The position numbers and the translations under genes were made by a program. Of a stretch of DNA of 64,000 nucleotides, positions 12,230 to 23,826 are shown piece after piece (position 1 is the first letter of the stretch; each line of letters opens with the position of its first letter). Under the pieces are notes generated by a model that was not told the origin of the DNA, searched no databases, and saw only the letters and a program-made list of their open reading frames with translations. Source of the stretch: Polyodon spathula (Eukaryota > Chordata > Actinopteri > Acipenseriformes > Polyodontidae); the NCBI RefSeq assembly GCF_017654505.1, contig NC_054547.1:26681475-26745474 (forward strand). Reading direction: 5' to 3'.

Positions 12230-15200
12230 ACGTATGATTGTAGGTGCGACTTTACTTTTCTATTCTAGTTCATTTGGATCACAAGTGTGTAATTTGTGTT
12301 GCTGTACTGTATTTGGCCCTGTCTGTGTTAGACTGTATTAATTTCAGTTCAAGCCTTTTTACTTACTTTCCAATCAGTGCTTGATGGGGAACAAAGTGGA
12401 TATTTCAGAATGAATAATGCTTCGTTGATCTCTTTGGTGCTTCAGACACTGACAGATGAGTGCAGTGCGACCCTAATCCTTCTGATTCCAGAGATCTCCA
12501 GAGTAGAGGTCGAAGGGTCATCCATCTTTGCTGGTGAAACATATTGATCAGAGATGTTCTTGTGCCTTGTGGTAGAGGTTACTGTAAACTGTTGCATGAC
12601 ACATCCATTGCTAAGACGTTCTTATAGATCAATGTCAACCCTGCTATGAATGGACTGATGTTTGAAGATGACAGCCCTATTACTGGCTCAAGTTTATGTC
12701 ATTTTATATGCTCAAGTTGCATGGTAGATGTGGTTAACATCCTGTTTGATAAATTGTTTTCACAAGTGTCTGTCTACATCAGGGTGTATGAGAAACATAC
12801 AAGTGTCAATAGTTTCTTTCCAGCATTCCTTACTTTCCAGGAACTCTTTGCTTTTTAAACCCCTCTCTGTGCATAATTTAAATTCTGAAGTGCACCACAA
12901 TTAAATTCATATTCATCCTAAAGTGCTTTGATTTATATTTGCTAAATTCTTCTATACTTTAAGTAAAAGTAAACTAGTAAACTACTTTTACAGGAAACAT
13001 CTACAAAGCTGATCTTTTCGGCTCAGGTATTTAATTTAATACATTACATGGATAGTAACTATATTTACACTGTGGCCCATGCACTTCTGTGACATCAAAG
13101 ACTTTATCTGTCAATCAAGATTAGTTTGAGCAAAAGCAGTTTGTCTCATAAACTCAACATGACCAGTTTTTAAGGCCCACGTTACAACGATGCTCGAAAG
13201 ACTTTTATTAATAAACTCATCCAAGAAAACCAAATGTGACCTGGCTCTGGTAAAATCTCGAACTGAGATTGGAAAGTACAGCAATCCAGAAGAAGTACCT
13301 ACTGCATGTCCGAGCTTGACACCTGGCACATTTCATTTTCTGAGTAGTGAAAAAAGATGGCAGTGAGTATGACCATGGCACATTATGGTTTGTTCAAGCA
13401 CCAGCAACTTTACTGCCCCAGAGACCCAGAGACAACAGCATTGCAAGTAACCATAATCATTATCATATTCATGTTGTATGGGATACTCCACCTTGTAGTA
13501 TGCTAGCATCTTAAGTGACCTCAAAAACACTTGTAATTTACAGTATGACTACTAGTATTGCACACAATACACAGTCTACCTGCAAAGCACCCTTGGTTGA
13601 ATAATAATGAAAACTGAGCTGCATCTAGACTGGATGATCTGTCAAGGTCTCAGAAGTCCCACTGGTGACCGAGGCAAGTGTGCCTGACTGTACTGTTGTT
13701 TGAAGATGGCACGGAAGAACCCTGCTGAGGGTTTCGGTTTTTAATGCTGTCGATTCCTACATCTTTACGTTAGGAATCATCAAATTGTTGACTGGGTGCG
13801 GTGTTTAAGTCTTTGTAAGCTACATAAAAGTATTTGCCATTTATGAAATTGAGGTATTGCTGTTGTTTATCTCACAATGTGGAATGTGTATCTGGTTATA
13901 ATCATGGTATTCCTGTGTTCTAAAACGTATGGATTTACATAGTTTCCCCCATAGTTGATATGATAATTTTATAGCAATTTGCTAATTATTATTGATTCTG
14001 GCTGCATATATAGTACCTTTTTACTGAACCTTTGTAGCATTGAGTCTGTCAATATTAATTGCATTAACACCAATTAATTTACGCTAAGGCTTGCCATTAA
14101 CCCTGCTGGATCATTTGCAGCGTTGGAGTGTTTTATTACTAATCTAATTTGCATGTTCACCTAGATCTTTGTAAATATAGTTCTCTTTTGGTTTCTCGCT
14201 TTTCTACTTATAGAAATATTAGTTAAAGCAGTTCTGTGGATCTCTGTGAAGTCACAATTTCTTTTTTACACAGGACTTGCATACAAACATATAGCACATG
14301 TAATACCACTTACTCTATTTGTATGTTGCTGGTTTTGTTTAACATTTACACACGTGGCATTTTCCAACAATTGATTTTGAAAACTGGTGTATTTTATATA
14401 CACATGTATTAAACTAATCCTATAAAATGTGTCATCAAAAAAGCCTTTTTTGTACTTGTGTGACATAAATAATGATTGAGAGGGCTATAACAGCCATTAG
14501 TTAGTTTCTGAAGCAAGCACATCTGCGTTTTTTTTTCTATTAGATTCTAGTAGATTATATAGATACAGTCAGTGTGGATTATAAATCCACTACACCATAC
14601 TGGGTGTTCCTTTTTTATGTTTATTAAAGACGATTTACAAAGAAGAGACTGAGACAGACATAGCTTTCTTCTTGCCACCAATTCCAGATTACAAGATTAC
14701 ACAGTAAAAAAGATGTATGATGTTTTTGTGTATCCTCAAATTTGGCATGTAGGGATACAATTGTTTTTGTTCCTAGTGCCTAGCCTTATTCAATGACAAG
14801 GCTCATAAAGATTTGATTGCCCCACAGCTTATTATTGCTGTAAGATAACTGGGAAGAGAGATTGAGTCATCGGTGCTAAGGCACTGACATTAGGGCAGTC
14901 TGGCGCATTGTGGATAAAAAAGAAAAGACCACTATATGTAAGTGTACAACAGGGAAAAGACAACAAGACTAACTAGTTTTTGCAGAAAGTAACTGTAATA
15001 TTATTACTCCCATTAAAAATCTAACATGTTATATTACCTTGTTATAGACAAAAGTAATCTTATTACAGTAAATCGTTACTTAAGTAGTGAGTTACCTCAA
15101 CTCTGATTATCTTACAGAATTAACTTTTCTATTCGTGCTTGAATTATAAAGAAACTGAATCTCTTACAAGCCTGAATTACAAAGGACGGCAGTTATATAC

Positions 15201-15752
15201 AGCCACTTCTGCAGACAGCAACACTTTATAGAGGTGGTGCACCCCCTGATCCCTATACCTGGAGTAGTTGTAAATTAAGGCATCAATACATAGTGATAAT
15301 ACCTATTGGAGTATGTGTTTCATATTCAGCAAGACACAATGATCAAATCAACAGCATGCACCAGCTTGAAACCTAAGACATAGGTCAGTACAGTCACTAG
15401 ATATTTTTTTTTGCGTCTTGTGTTTGTTCATTTTTCAAAGCTCATGTAACCATTACAACACACACAGCAGTATTTGTATAGACTCAGGAATGACAGCTAC
15501 TGTAATTGTGTTGTACTTCTTAACGTAAGGCTTGATGTACACTCTATAAAACCTAGAGCTGTTGGTCAGATTAGAAGCAATATGGAAATTACACACTACA
15601 GCTCTTTGAACCAGAAAAGTACAGTGTTCTTATTGGTCAACCAGTAGGCAGTTACAAGTACAAGACATGAGCTAGATAATTTACTGTAGTGACTCTTAGT
15701 AGTCATCCCAAGGTCAATTATTTTTCAGGTAATGGCCATCGGTGTTATTATA
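12230..15752. other. No recognised gene; possible MITE end near 14980-15110
   Basis: Mostly featureless AT-rich DNA. Around 14980-15110 the phrases AAAGTAACTGTAATATTATT and CGTTACTTAAGTAGTGAGTT, ending CAACTCTG, resemble the end of a widespread fish DNA-transposon MITE, but no second terminus was located. Confidence 0.35.
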
Positions 15753-16050
15753 CAGATACGGTCAAAAGCTTTGAATTTTTTGATTGAGACATAATAACAT
15801 AATTTAGATATTTTATTTAACATCATGTAATCCAAGAAACTACAAAGCTATTTGCAAAAATATACTGGAAGCCATAATAGTTGTACAGTATTTCGAAATG
15901 TCCCTTAAAATATTTGTGTTAGTTTTTCATAAAGTATATGGAAAACCACAAAGTGGTATGTAATTAAATATGTTATCATAACATTATCCATGTATGAAGG
16001 AAAATTAGTTAATTCAATTGGGTGATGCAAAACCTTTGGCCATTACACTG
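15753..16050. mobile_element. Tc1/mariner-type MITE candidate
   Basis: Left terminus CAGATACGGTCAAAAGCTTT pairs with the reverse complement of the right terminus, CAGTGTAATGGCCAAAGGTT, as an imperfect inverted repeat of about 26 bp. The 298-bp length, the CAG start and a TA just before the left end fit a non-autonomous Tc1/mariner element. The right flank has no clean TA, so the boundary is tentative. Confidence 0.45.
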
Positions 16051-16792
16051 ACATCATTAACCTTGCCATTCATCGTTTGCCCTTAGCTTTGGCTTGGAAC
16101 ACTTAAATGTCAATGTAGGCAATTATCTTGCAGCCTGTATGTCAGTTATATATATATTTTTAAAATATTCTGTCTGCAACTACTCTTGTGTTCACTAGAT
16201 GAGAGAGTCAAATATCAGAAACTTTAGCTGTTACATTTACCATAGTCATTATTTCCACACTTCATTTCTTCACAGCAACCTGTAAAATACCAGCAAGTCT
16301 GGTTCCTAGATTTACTATTGTAATTGTTAAATACACACTTTATTAAAGTGCTCTGTAAAATGCCACAAATCCCGGGCACTAAATTACAGCAGTAATTATT
16401 ATTTCTTTACTATTGTAGTTGAAATGTTAGGAAAAATAAATGCATAGAGTATGATCTTTGTTATCATTGCTTAGATTGCATATATCATCTTCCTGGGTGA
16501 TATATAAATGACTCCTGGGTTACTTTACATGTCAACTCTATACTTACTTTAGGTGCTCACTCAACAGTATGTAATATTGTAACTGTCCAGTTTCCAGACA
16601 TTATATTATAAAATTGTCCACACCTTCCTGGATTGAGAAATCATATAACACTGTGACCTTTAAACTCAACGTATATAAGCAGATGAAGTCACAATATTGT
16701 TTTATTTAAGAAGTTCAGGAAGCAAACACACAGGCCTGCAAGCAAGATGGTAGAAAGTGACACTAGTTAGTACCTAAACAGAAACTAAGCTG
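16051..16792. other. No recognised feature
   Basis: AT-rich sequence between the MITE and the A-tract. Nothing identifiable. Confidence 0.45.
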
Positions 16793-16815
16793 AAAAAAAA
16801 AAAAAAAAAAAAAAA
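16793..16815 (+). repeat. Poly(A) tract of about 23
   Basis: An uninterrupted A run. It could be the tail of an unrecognised retroposon lying to its left, but I could not identify a body for it. Confidence 0.85.
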
Positions 16816-16929
16816 CAACAGCCGTATGTAACAGTGCGAGAAGTCCTGTACATTTATTTGTTTATTTTTAGAATGGGGTACCCCTCCGCCCCTGTGCAGT
16901 TTATTATTTTGCATTTCTTTTGTTGTATT

Positions 16930-17027
16930 GGGGGGTGATGCTGGGATGCCAGAGTTACTGTTGAGCCCTCTTGAGGTGTCGTGGGCTAGTCAGCGAAACA
17001 TAGAGGATGGAAGGTGCCCACTTAAAG
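16930..17027 (+). repeat. 98-bp direct repeat, left copy
   Basis: It starts GGGGGGTGATGCTGGGATGC and ends GTGCCCACTTAAAG. It matches 21362-21459 with about 90 identical positions of 98 and no gaps by eye, and lies just before the zinc-finger part of the LINE. Confidence 0.85.
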
Positions 17028-18457
17028 CAGCTGGAGCAAGGCAACAACGGTCAGGGGTTTGAAGATTCATCAAGGAAAACTGAAATGCTTGAGGGAGAAG
17101 GGACAAGGGCCTCGCATTGATCAATACTTCTTATGAAGTCAGTCAAGTCAGTCGAATGAAATCCAGCGACACTAAGCAAACCACAGTTCGCAGGATATCA
17201 GCACCCCTGTCATAGACGCGAGAAGGACTTGCGTGCAAACAAGTAGTGATGAAACTAATGATCCTTGAAAACCCAGTCAGACGAACCAGCATAAGAGAGA
17301 AAAGAACCTCAACGGGCACAAGCCTGGAGTTAAATGGCCAAGAGCTTGTAAGAAAACTGCATGGGACACAATAAACACGGATCTCTGTTTTACTTTGGAA
17401 AGGTTAAATGGAACAGTTGAAAAGAAGCTGGATAAATTTGGGGACATCATCTACGCATATGGAAGCGAGAGGTTTGGAATTGAAAAAAGGAAGGTACATA
17501 CTATTCTTGAAAAATCTAGATGGCAGCAGGAGATTGAATGCTTAGTTAGAGAAAGAAGGCATTTGAGAAAGCAATGGAAAAAAGCAGAACAAAGTCAGAA
17601 GGAGGGACTCAATCTGTTACAAAGGGTCATAAAAGATAAGCTTACAACATTGTGCAGAGCTGAGCACCTACAGAAACGCTACAAAAAGAAAGAGCGTGTG
17701 AGAACTAACTTTTATAAAGATCCATTCAAATTTGTAAAGAAGATATTCACCAGCGAGAAAAATGGCACACTAAAATCATCTAAGTTTGAACACATACAGA
17801 TTCAAAAAGGAGCCTATGTCAATTCCTTCAGATATTCTACCTATCAATCCACCCTAATACTAAATGGAGGACTGTGCACCTAAGTGGAAAGAAGTAGAGC
17901 AAGCTGTGAAAAAAGCAAGGGCATCATCATCTCCAGGGCCTAATGGAGTTCCCTACAGAGTATACAAGAGTGCTTCTGGAGTTCTACGAATCCTGTGGAA
18001 ATTAGTGAAAGTGGCATGGGAAAAACAGGTTGTACCAATAGCATGACGCCGAGCAGGTGGAGTCTTTATACCAAAAGAAAAGGATTGTACAAGAATTGGT
18101 CAGTTTCATCCTATTTCCCTATTAAAACGGAAAAGGCAAGATTTACTTCAGCATTATTGCTCAGAGATTGTCAGCCTACCTATTAAAGAGCTTCTTTATT
18201 GACACTTCAGTACAAAAAGCAGGCATTCCAGGTTTCCCACGATGCTTAGAACACATCAGTGTAATCTGGCAACAAATTCAATCAGCAAAAAAGGAGAGGA
18301 AGGAGCTCCATGTGACATTGTTGGATTTGGGCAGCATTTTAGCTTTTCAACTTCAGAATTCAGCGTGACATGGCAATGCCTAGAATTTGGAATAATGACC
18401 GAATATACCATTTCTCCACTGGCTTTTACCATGGCAATGGAAGTAATTATAAGGCCA

Positions 18458-19544
18458 TGTGACAGAAATATGAGTTCTGGTGATGAATCTTCCTCCCTGT
18501 GAGGGCTTGTGGCAGGCTGACGAGTGGATAGAGGCCCAGAGACAGTCTGCAGTTCAAAAAAAAATACTAATTTTATTATAAATAACACAAAACAAAAGTG
18601 CACAATGGCAAAATAAAGGGATTTAAACACACAAAAAAAACCAATACAAAAACAAACTTACAAAAACAAGGTTTCCAGGCTGGGCAATGCCTTCACTGGA
18701 TTCAAATTTACCAAACCAAAACCAACAAACACCAACCTGCTTCCTCAGTTCCCTCCTCCCAAATGAGAAGCAGAGACCCCCTTTTATGTCAGGTGGCTGG
18801 GTGCTGATTGATCGTTAAACTAATCATCTAATCAACCCCAGCCACCTGAACACAATGAACCCAGGCAGGTAGGGGAATTTAACCCCATCCCTGCCAATTT
18901 CTAAAGAGCAGAGATGTGCTCTGCCACAGGGCTCTAAAGAACGAGAGGAGAAGTATCTGGAAGGGCTGGCCTGACAGTTCGTTTCCAGGTCAGGGAAGTG
19001 GGTCAGCCTGCTAAAGGTAAATGAGAGGCAGCTGCAAGTAATAAGGCAGCTGCAACCGTTTACGTAGATATCATACGGGATTACATATAGGGGCCAGGGT
19101 AACGCTGATCTTTTCCTTCGTTTGGGTAACGTGAGGAGAGAAGGACTGAGAGAGGAGTTCTCATAGTGTATTACGTGTTGTGTGTTGTCTTTGTTTGTTT
19201 ATAATTGTCTGTCTTTTTCGCACCACTAGACAGATAATGCACACCTCCGGAGCTGTCGCCACGTAAAGCACTATCCGGAGCACCACTGCACAGAGCACCT
19301 GCACGTTTGATTATCATCCAGGACTGGTGACCGTGCCTTTGCTTCTGTTTGAGACTGTACTGTGTTTTTTACCATCCCCGCGCTTTACACATTGCTTTGT
19401 ACTGCCGGGGATTTATTATTTGACGGTCGCCAGACCTGGAAACAGCACAAATAAACATTTGTCCACTAAATCACTGTTGTCTGTTTATCACTCCTGCACC
19501 GCATCACCGCTACACCTGTTCCCCTTACCAACCACTTTGCCACA
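18458..19544 (+). mobile_element. Solo LTR, family A (copy 2), inserted in the LINE
   Basis: It begins TGTGACAGAAATATGAG and ends CCACTTTGCCACA, and is bounded by identical GGCCA at 18453-18457 and 19545-19549, a perfect 5-bp target duplication. Removing it rejoins the LINE reading ...VIIR with the following coding block. An AATAAA at about 19449 lies 90 bp before the 3' end. About 425 bp of its length is a later insertion (18508-18933), leaving an LTR of roughly 660 bp. Confidence 0.88.
18508..18928 (-). mobile_element. Solo LTR, family B, nested inside LTR A
   Basis: The 421-bp element has TGTGGCAG at its left end and CTGCCACA at its right, an exact 8-bp inverted terminal repeat, and is flanked by identical GGGCT at 18503-18507 and 18929-18933. 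On the minus strand a CATAAAAGGGGG promoter-like box and an AATAAA (plus TTTATT near 18572), about 65 bp from the 3' end, set the orientation. It is younger than the family A LTR it split. Confidence 0.88.
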
Positions 19545-21361
19545 GGCCATCATAATGGGTAGTGGGAGGAGAGCGATTGGCTTCTGGAATGTGACTACCA
19601 CCAATTCCAGCATACATGGATAATATGACAACAATGACTACAACAGTAGCCTGCACTAATCGGTTATTGGGCAAATTAACCAATAACATTGAATGGGCAT
19701 GAATGTAATTCAAGCCCACTAAATCAAGGAGCATCTCTATAATTAAAGGTAAAGTAGTAGACAAAAGTTTCTACATTAATAGTGAGGCAATACTAACAGT
19801 GACCGAGAAGCCAGTGAAAAGTCTAGGGAGATGGTACAATGGGGATCTAAAGGACAGTTTGTGTGGGAGAAGTTAGACAACAAGCAGTGGAAGGGTTGAA
19901 GAGCATAGACAGCAGCGCTTTACCAGGCAAACTGAAACTCTCGTGCTTTCAGTTTGGTCTACTGCCAAGACTCCTGTGGCCATTGACGGTATACAAGGTT
20001 TCCTTGACAACAGCTGAGAAGCTGGAAGCTTCAATCAGTTCATACATCAGGAAATGGTTGGGAGTTCCATGCTGCCTCAGCAGAGTGGGACTTTATGGTA
20101 AAGGAATACTGCAGCTACCAATCTCTGCTCTAACTGAGGAGTTTAAGTGTGCCAAAGTCCAACTGGAAATTACATTAGTAGATTCACGTGACAAATGTAT
20201 AAGGGAGGCAGCACCTATGTTGAAAACTGGAAGAAAATGGATGGCAAAGAAAGCTGTGGAAGATGCTAAGGCTGCCCTTCGAATCGGAGATATTATGGGG
20301 TAAGTTCAGCATGGAAAAGGAGGTTCTGGTCTCAGTTCAGCCCCTCCTACACGGCACAAGGCAACCCTGGCTCAATGGAGGAAGATGGTAGTCAATGAGG
20401 TGCAAAAGCAGGAAAAGAGGATCAGGTGTGTAAAGGCCGTTTCCCATGCCAGGCAGGGAGAATGGATGAGATGGGAGAGTATAGAACAATGCAAGATTGG
20501 CTGGCATGACCTATGGACAATGGAACAGAGTAGGATCAGTTTCCTCATCAGATCAGCATATGATGTTCTCCCATCACCACATAATCTAAACCTCTGGGTG
20601 GGTGAGGATCCCTCATGTCCTTTATGTTCATTACCTGCAACATTAAGGCACATTTTGACAGGATGTAAAGTGGGTCTTAGCTAAGGATGGTTTACTTGGC
20701 GCCATGACCAGGTGCTGCGATGTTTGACCTTAGCATTGGAAGACAAGCGTAACATGACCAATAAGTTGCCACCAGTCCCATCAAAGCATAACACACAAAA
20801 GACAATATTCCTCCATCCAGGAGAGCAACCACCAAGAAAAGGTGTTAAAAACAAGCCTCACACAGGACAATTGGAAGCTGCTAGAGACTGGAAGATGCTG
20901 GCAGATGTTGGTCAACGGCTTATTTTTCCACCTGAGATTGCCACCACTAACCTTCGACCAGACATTGTCTTGTGGTATGGATCAGCATACCTTGTTCATC
21001 TGATAGAGTTAACAGTGCCATGGGAAGATGCTGTGGGTGAAGCATATGAGAGGAAGAAACTTTGGTATGCTCAACTAGCTGCTGAAGCGGAACAGCGAGG
21101 ATGGAGAGTCTGAGTTTACCCAGTGGAGGTGGGTTGTCGAGGATTTGTGGCACAGTCTACAACCCAGTTTCTCAGAGACGTTGTGCTCAGTGGCCAAGAG
21201 TTGCGTCACACAGGGAAGAACTTATCTGAAGCAGCAGAAAGGAGCAGTAACTGGCTGTGGTTGAGACGGAAAGATTCTGGATGGGGATCTCAAGCACAAT
21301 AGAAAGAAAGTAACGCTGATGTACAGGTAAGTAAGCTGGGCTGAGCTGAGTGAGGGATGGA

Positions 21362-21459
21362 GGGGGGTGATGCTGGGATGCCAGAATTACTGTTTAGCCA
21401 TCTTTAGGTGTCGTGGGCTAGTCAACGAAACACTGAGGATGGAAGGTGCCCACTTGAAG
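21362..21459 (+). repeat. 98-bp direct repeat, right copy
   Basis: The partner of 16930-17027. It sits 60 bp after the LINE stop codon, so it belongs to the 3' UTR in this copy. Confidence 0.85.
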
Positions 21460-21759
21460 ACCCCAGAGATGTACCCTACTTAGCTCAATCCAGACGGTTG
21501 TCATGCTGATCCCCGGAGCCCGCATCACAGCCTTTGTGTGTGCTAATGCTCTGGGGAGACAAAATGAGCTGATCCCTGGAGCCAGCATTACACTTCAGCA
21601 ATCAACACCAGACAGAAGGATATCTACATCATCAGATGGAAAACAACGCAAATGGATGGAGATGCAGATGGATCACATAAGTTTACTGTAAAGCTACGTC
21701 TTAGTTGGTGCTTATCTTGGTGAGAGCCGAGTTCAAATTAGTTCAACATCTACTCTCAT

Positions 21760-22275
21760 GTAATGGAAATCATGTGTGTTTTGTTATTGTTTTGTTTTTA
21801 TTTAAATGTGTTCTGGCAGAGGCAAGTTTGGTAGCTCATCCACTGCCAGGAGTAATTAATAACCTTGTGCAGAAGGTGGCCATCTTCCAAATTAATTAAG
21901 TGATTAATTTGTTGCTAATCGGGAGATGGTCACCGGCATATAAGCCTGCAGCTCACTACACTAGGGTGGATGTTCAAGAGGAGAAACGAGAGCGAGCAAG
22001 GAGAGAAAGGAGTGTAAAAGTAAAATCAAAACTACTAAAAGATAGGATCAGTGAAGGCGATTGTCCAGCCTGACCTATATGGGTTTTGTTTTGATGTTCC
22101 AGATTTTTTTTTATTCACACTTTTTTGTTTTGCACTGTAAGCAGTGTCTTTTTGTTTAAATTAATTTTATTTTTGTTATTTAAAAATAAAACGGCGCAAG
22201 TTTTGCACCGTACCTGCAGTGTCTGTTTGTTTTTGGTTCCTGCATCTGGCCTGACGTCACAACCCGGCTACCTTG
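21760..22275 (+). mobile_element. LTR-like element, family C (copy 1)
   Basis: It contains a CATATAAG promoter box near 21938, a purine-rich leader (GTTCAAGAGGAGAAACGAGA), an AATAAA near 22185 and a GT-rich tail ending near GACGTCACA. The order and several phrases (GTGGCCATCTTCC, GTTCAAGAGGAG) match 46318-47058. Ends and target duplication are not resolved. Confidence 0.55.
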
Positions 22276-23758
22276 TCATAGCATATTAAACTTGTAAAAT
22301 TTTATATCATGAAACACATTTATGGTTATAGTGGAAAACTACTATCCCAGGGGTGAAATGACTGTTGGCTAAATCATTCCAGTTTTTTGCCAGTTGATTC
22401 CACTCTTGTATTTTTAGTCTTCTTTTACCGGTAGAAATTCCAATACTTTGTATGGTCATTTTCATGTAACCTAATATTGAGCAAACAATTGCAGTTGATT
22501 AACAATGTGGGCTGCTTTCCATTATTTTATTTGGATTGCTAAGCAAATTCTTAAAAAATGTCTTATATTTTTTAATGAACCTGTCCTATATAACTGTTAT
22601 GGATAAGGTGCTTCATATTTAGACGAGACTACTTCCATTTTTTTTCTATCTCTGTATGCTGCTTTCATGCCAATTCGGTTTTCTCACAAACTATTCATCA
22701 GCATGTTGAACACACTGACAGATACTGGCCACTTACCGTTCAGTTGCTTCTTACTGGATTCAGGGAAATGTTTCCTCATGCCTAGAACAGGCATTAACTG
22801 GGGGCATATTCCAAAATAATATCATGATACTGTGATTTTTGCAGTAATTTTGGCTGACCCCTGAATTATTCACATTAGAACAACTTCTAGTTTCTTTAGT
22901 TAAGTCCTGCTGTGGTGTGACAGTATATAGTTCTGGATAACTATTTTAACATAATCTGCATTTATTCAGCACACTAGTGGTATTAAGTAATGTTATTTAC
23001 ATTTGACATAATACAATTCAAAATATAATAGAATGCTTCTACATTATACCTCAGTGCTCTATAGTGCTTTAGATTAGGTTTCTATCTTTGTTCATGCTAT
23101 TACAAAGGTGTTCACGACAGCACTGTAGTGCTGTGAATTCAATACCAATCTGAGGATTTGAGACATTTCAAAGCACTCACAATGACTGCCGCATATTTCA
23201 GAACTCCCAGAATGACAAGTTAAAGCATTGCTTATTCACTGCATGACAGAATACCACTTTTTACAAATGTCATCCTTTTTTCAGTTTACCACTCAAATGT
23301 ATGTGTTGTCTTATTTTAATTACAGCATCCTGTATATTGCAAATTCAGTTCATTACAGAAAATGGGGTAGTATCAAAAAAGAGGAAGAATAAAGTGTGCC
23401 ACTCCAATTATTTCTTGCCTATTTGACAGCATTCTATGTAGTGTCAGGTTATGCTGTCCCTTTTATTCACACTTGATTTCTTCACAGCACCCTGTTCAGT
23501 AATTCCAGTATTGCTAATTGTAACCCTCAAGTGCACCTTTCAAGATTTTTAATGATATGGTTCTGCCCCCCCTACAAAGGATCACAAGTACTTTGGGGTC
23601 ATTCTGTATTACTGCTTTTCTTTGACAAGTGAAACATGATTAGTATACCTGCATTAATTTACATACCCCAATGGAAATTTATAATTTCTAGAAATTTCTC
23701 AAAAACAAAGAAAAATTTAAAATAAATTTTTAAGGGGGTATGTACACATTTGACCTAA

Positions 23759-23761
<3 letters not shown>
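22276..23761. other. No recognised feature
   Basis: AT-rich sequence. Phrases TACATACCCCA (about 23660) and GGGGGTATGTACACATTTGA (about 23734) could be facing ends of a short MITE, but pairing is weak. Confidence 0.4.

Positions 23762-23822
<61 letters not shown>
23762..23822. repeat. (TA)n microsatellite
   Basis: About 30 TA units. Confidence 0.97.

Positions 23823-23826
<4 letters not shown>

Larger units (their letters stand above)
17050..21302 (+). pseudogene. RT plus restriction-like endonuclease polyprotein, broken
   Basis: Visible parts: a zinc-finger-like GLKIHQGKLKC at about 17055; an N-terminal basic helix-rich block (17395-17830); the RT block SSSPGPNGVPYRVYKSA (near 17920-17970); the RT active site, read as YMDN at 19613-19624 where YMDD is expected, so the second Asp is lost; a palm/thumb block (19863-20300); a CPLC...HILTGC zinc-binding motif (20615-20670); and an endonuclease core RPDIVLW...LIELTVPWE (20958-21030), the PD-(D/E)xK-like signature of R2-type enzymes. 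Breaks include frameshifts near 17870, 18010-18180 and 19860, stops at 20301-20303, 20682-20684 and 21111-21113, and the 1.09-kb LTR insertion. The final stop is TAG at 21300-21302. It would nick target DNA and reverse-transcribe its own RNA if intact; it cannot now be functional. Confidence 0.8.
16930..21760 (+). mobile_element. RLE-type non-LTR retrotransposon (R2/R4/Hero-like), degenerate
   Basis: A single-ORF LINE carrying, in order, a C2H2-like zinc finger remnant (17050-17110), an N-terminal basic region, reverse transcriptase (17900-19900) and a C-terminal CCHC plus restriction-like endonuclease (20600-21300). An APE endonuclease is absent, which separates it from CR1, L2 and L1 types. 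The 3' UTR appears to run to about 21760. A 98-bp sequence at the left end (16930-17027) recurs just after the ORF (21362-21459). Two LTR insertions (18458-19544) interrupt the RT. The clade within the RLE group cannot be fixed without a tree. Confidence 0.8.

Noticed and set aside
23650..23760. MITE ends TACATACCCCA / GGGGGTATGTA
   Set aside because: The pairing is too short and the spacing too small to support an element without other copies.
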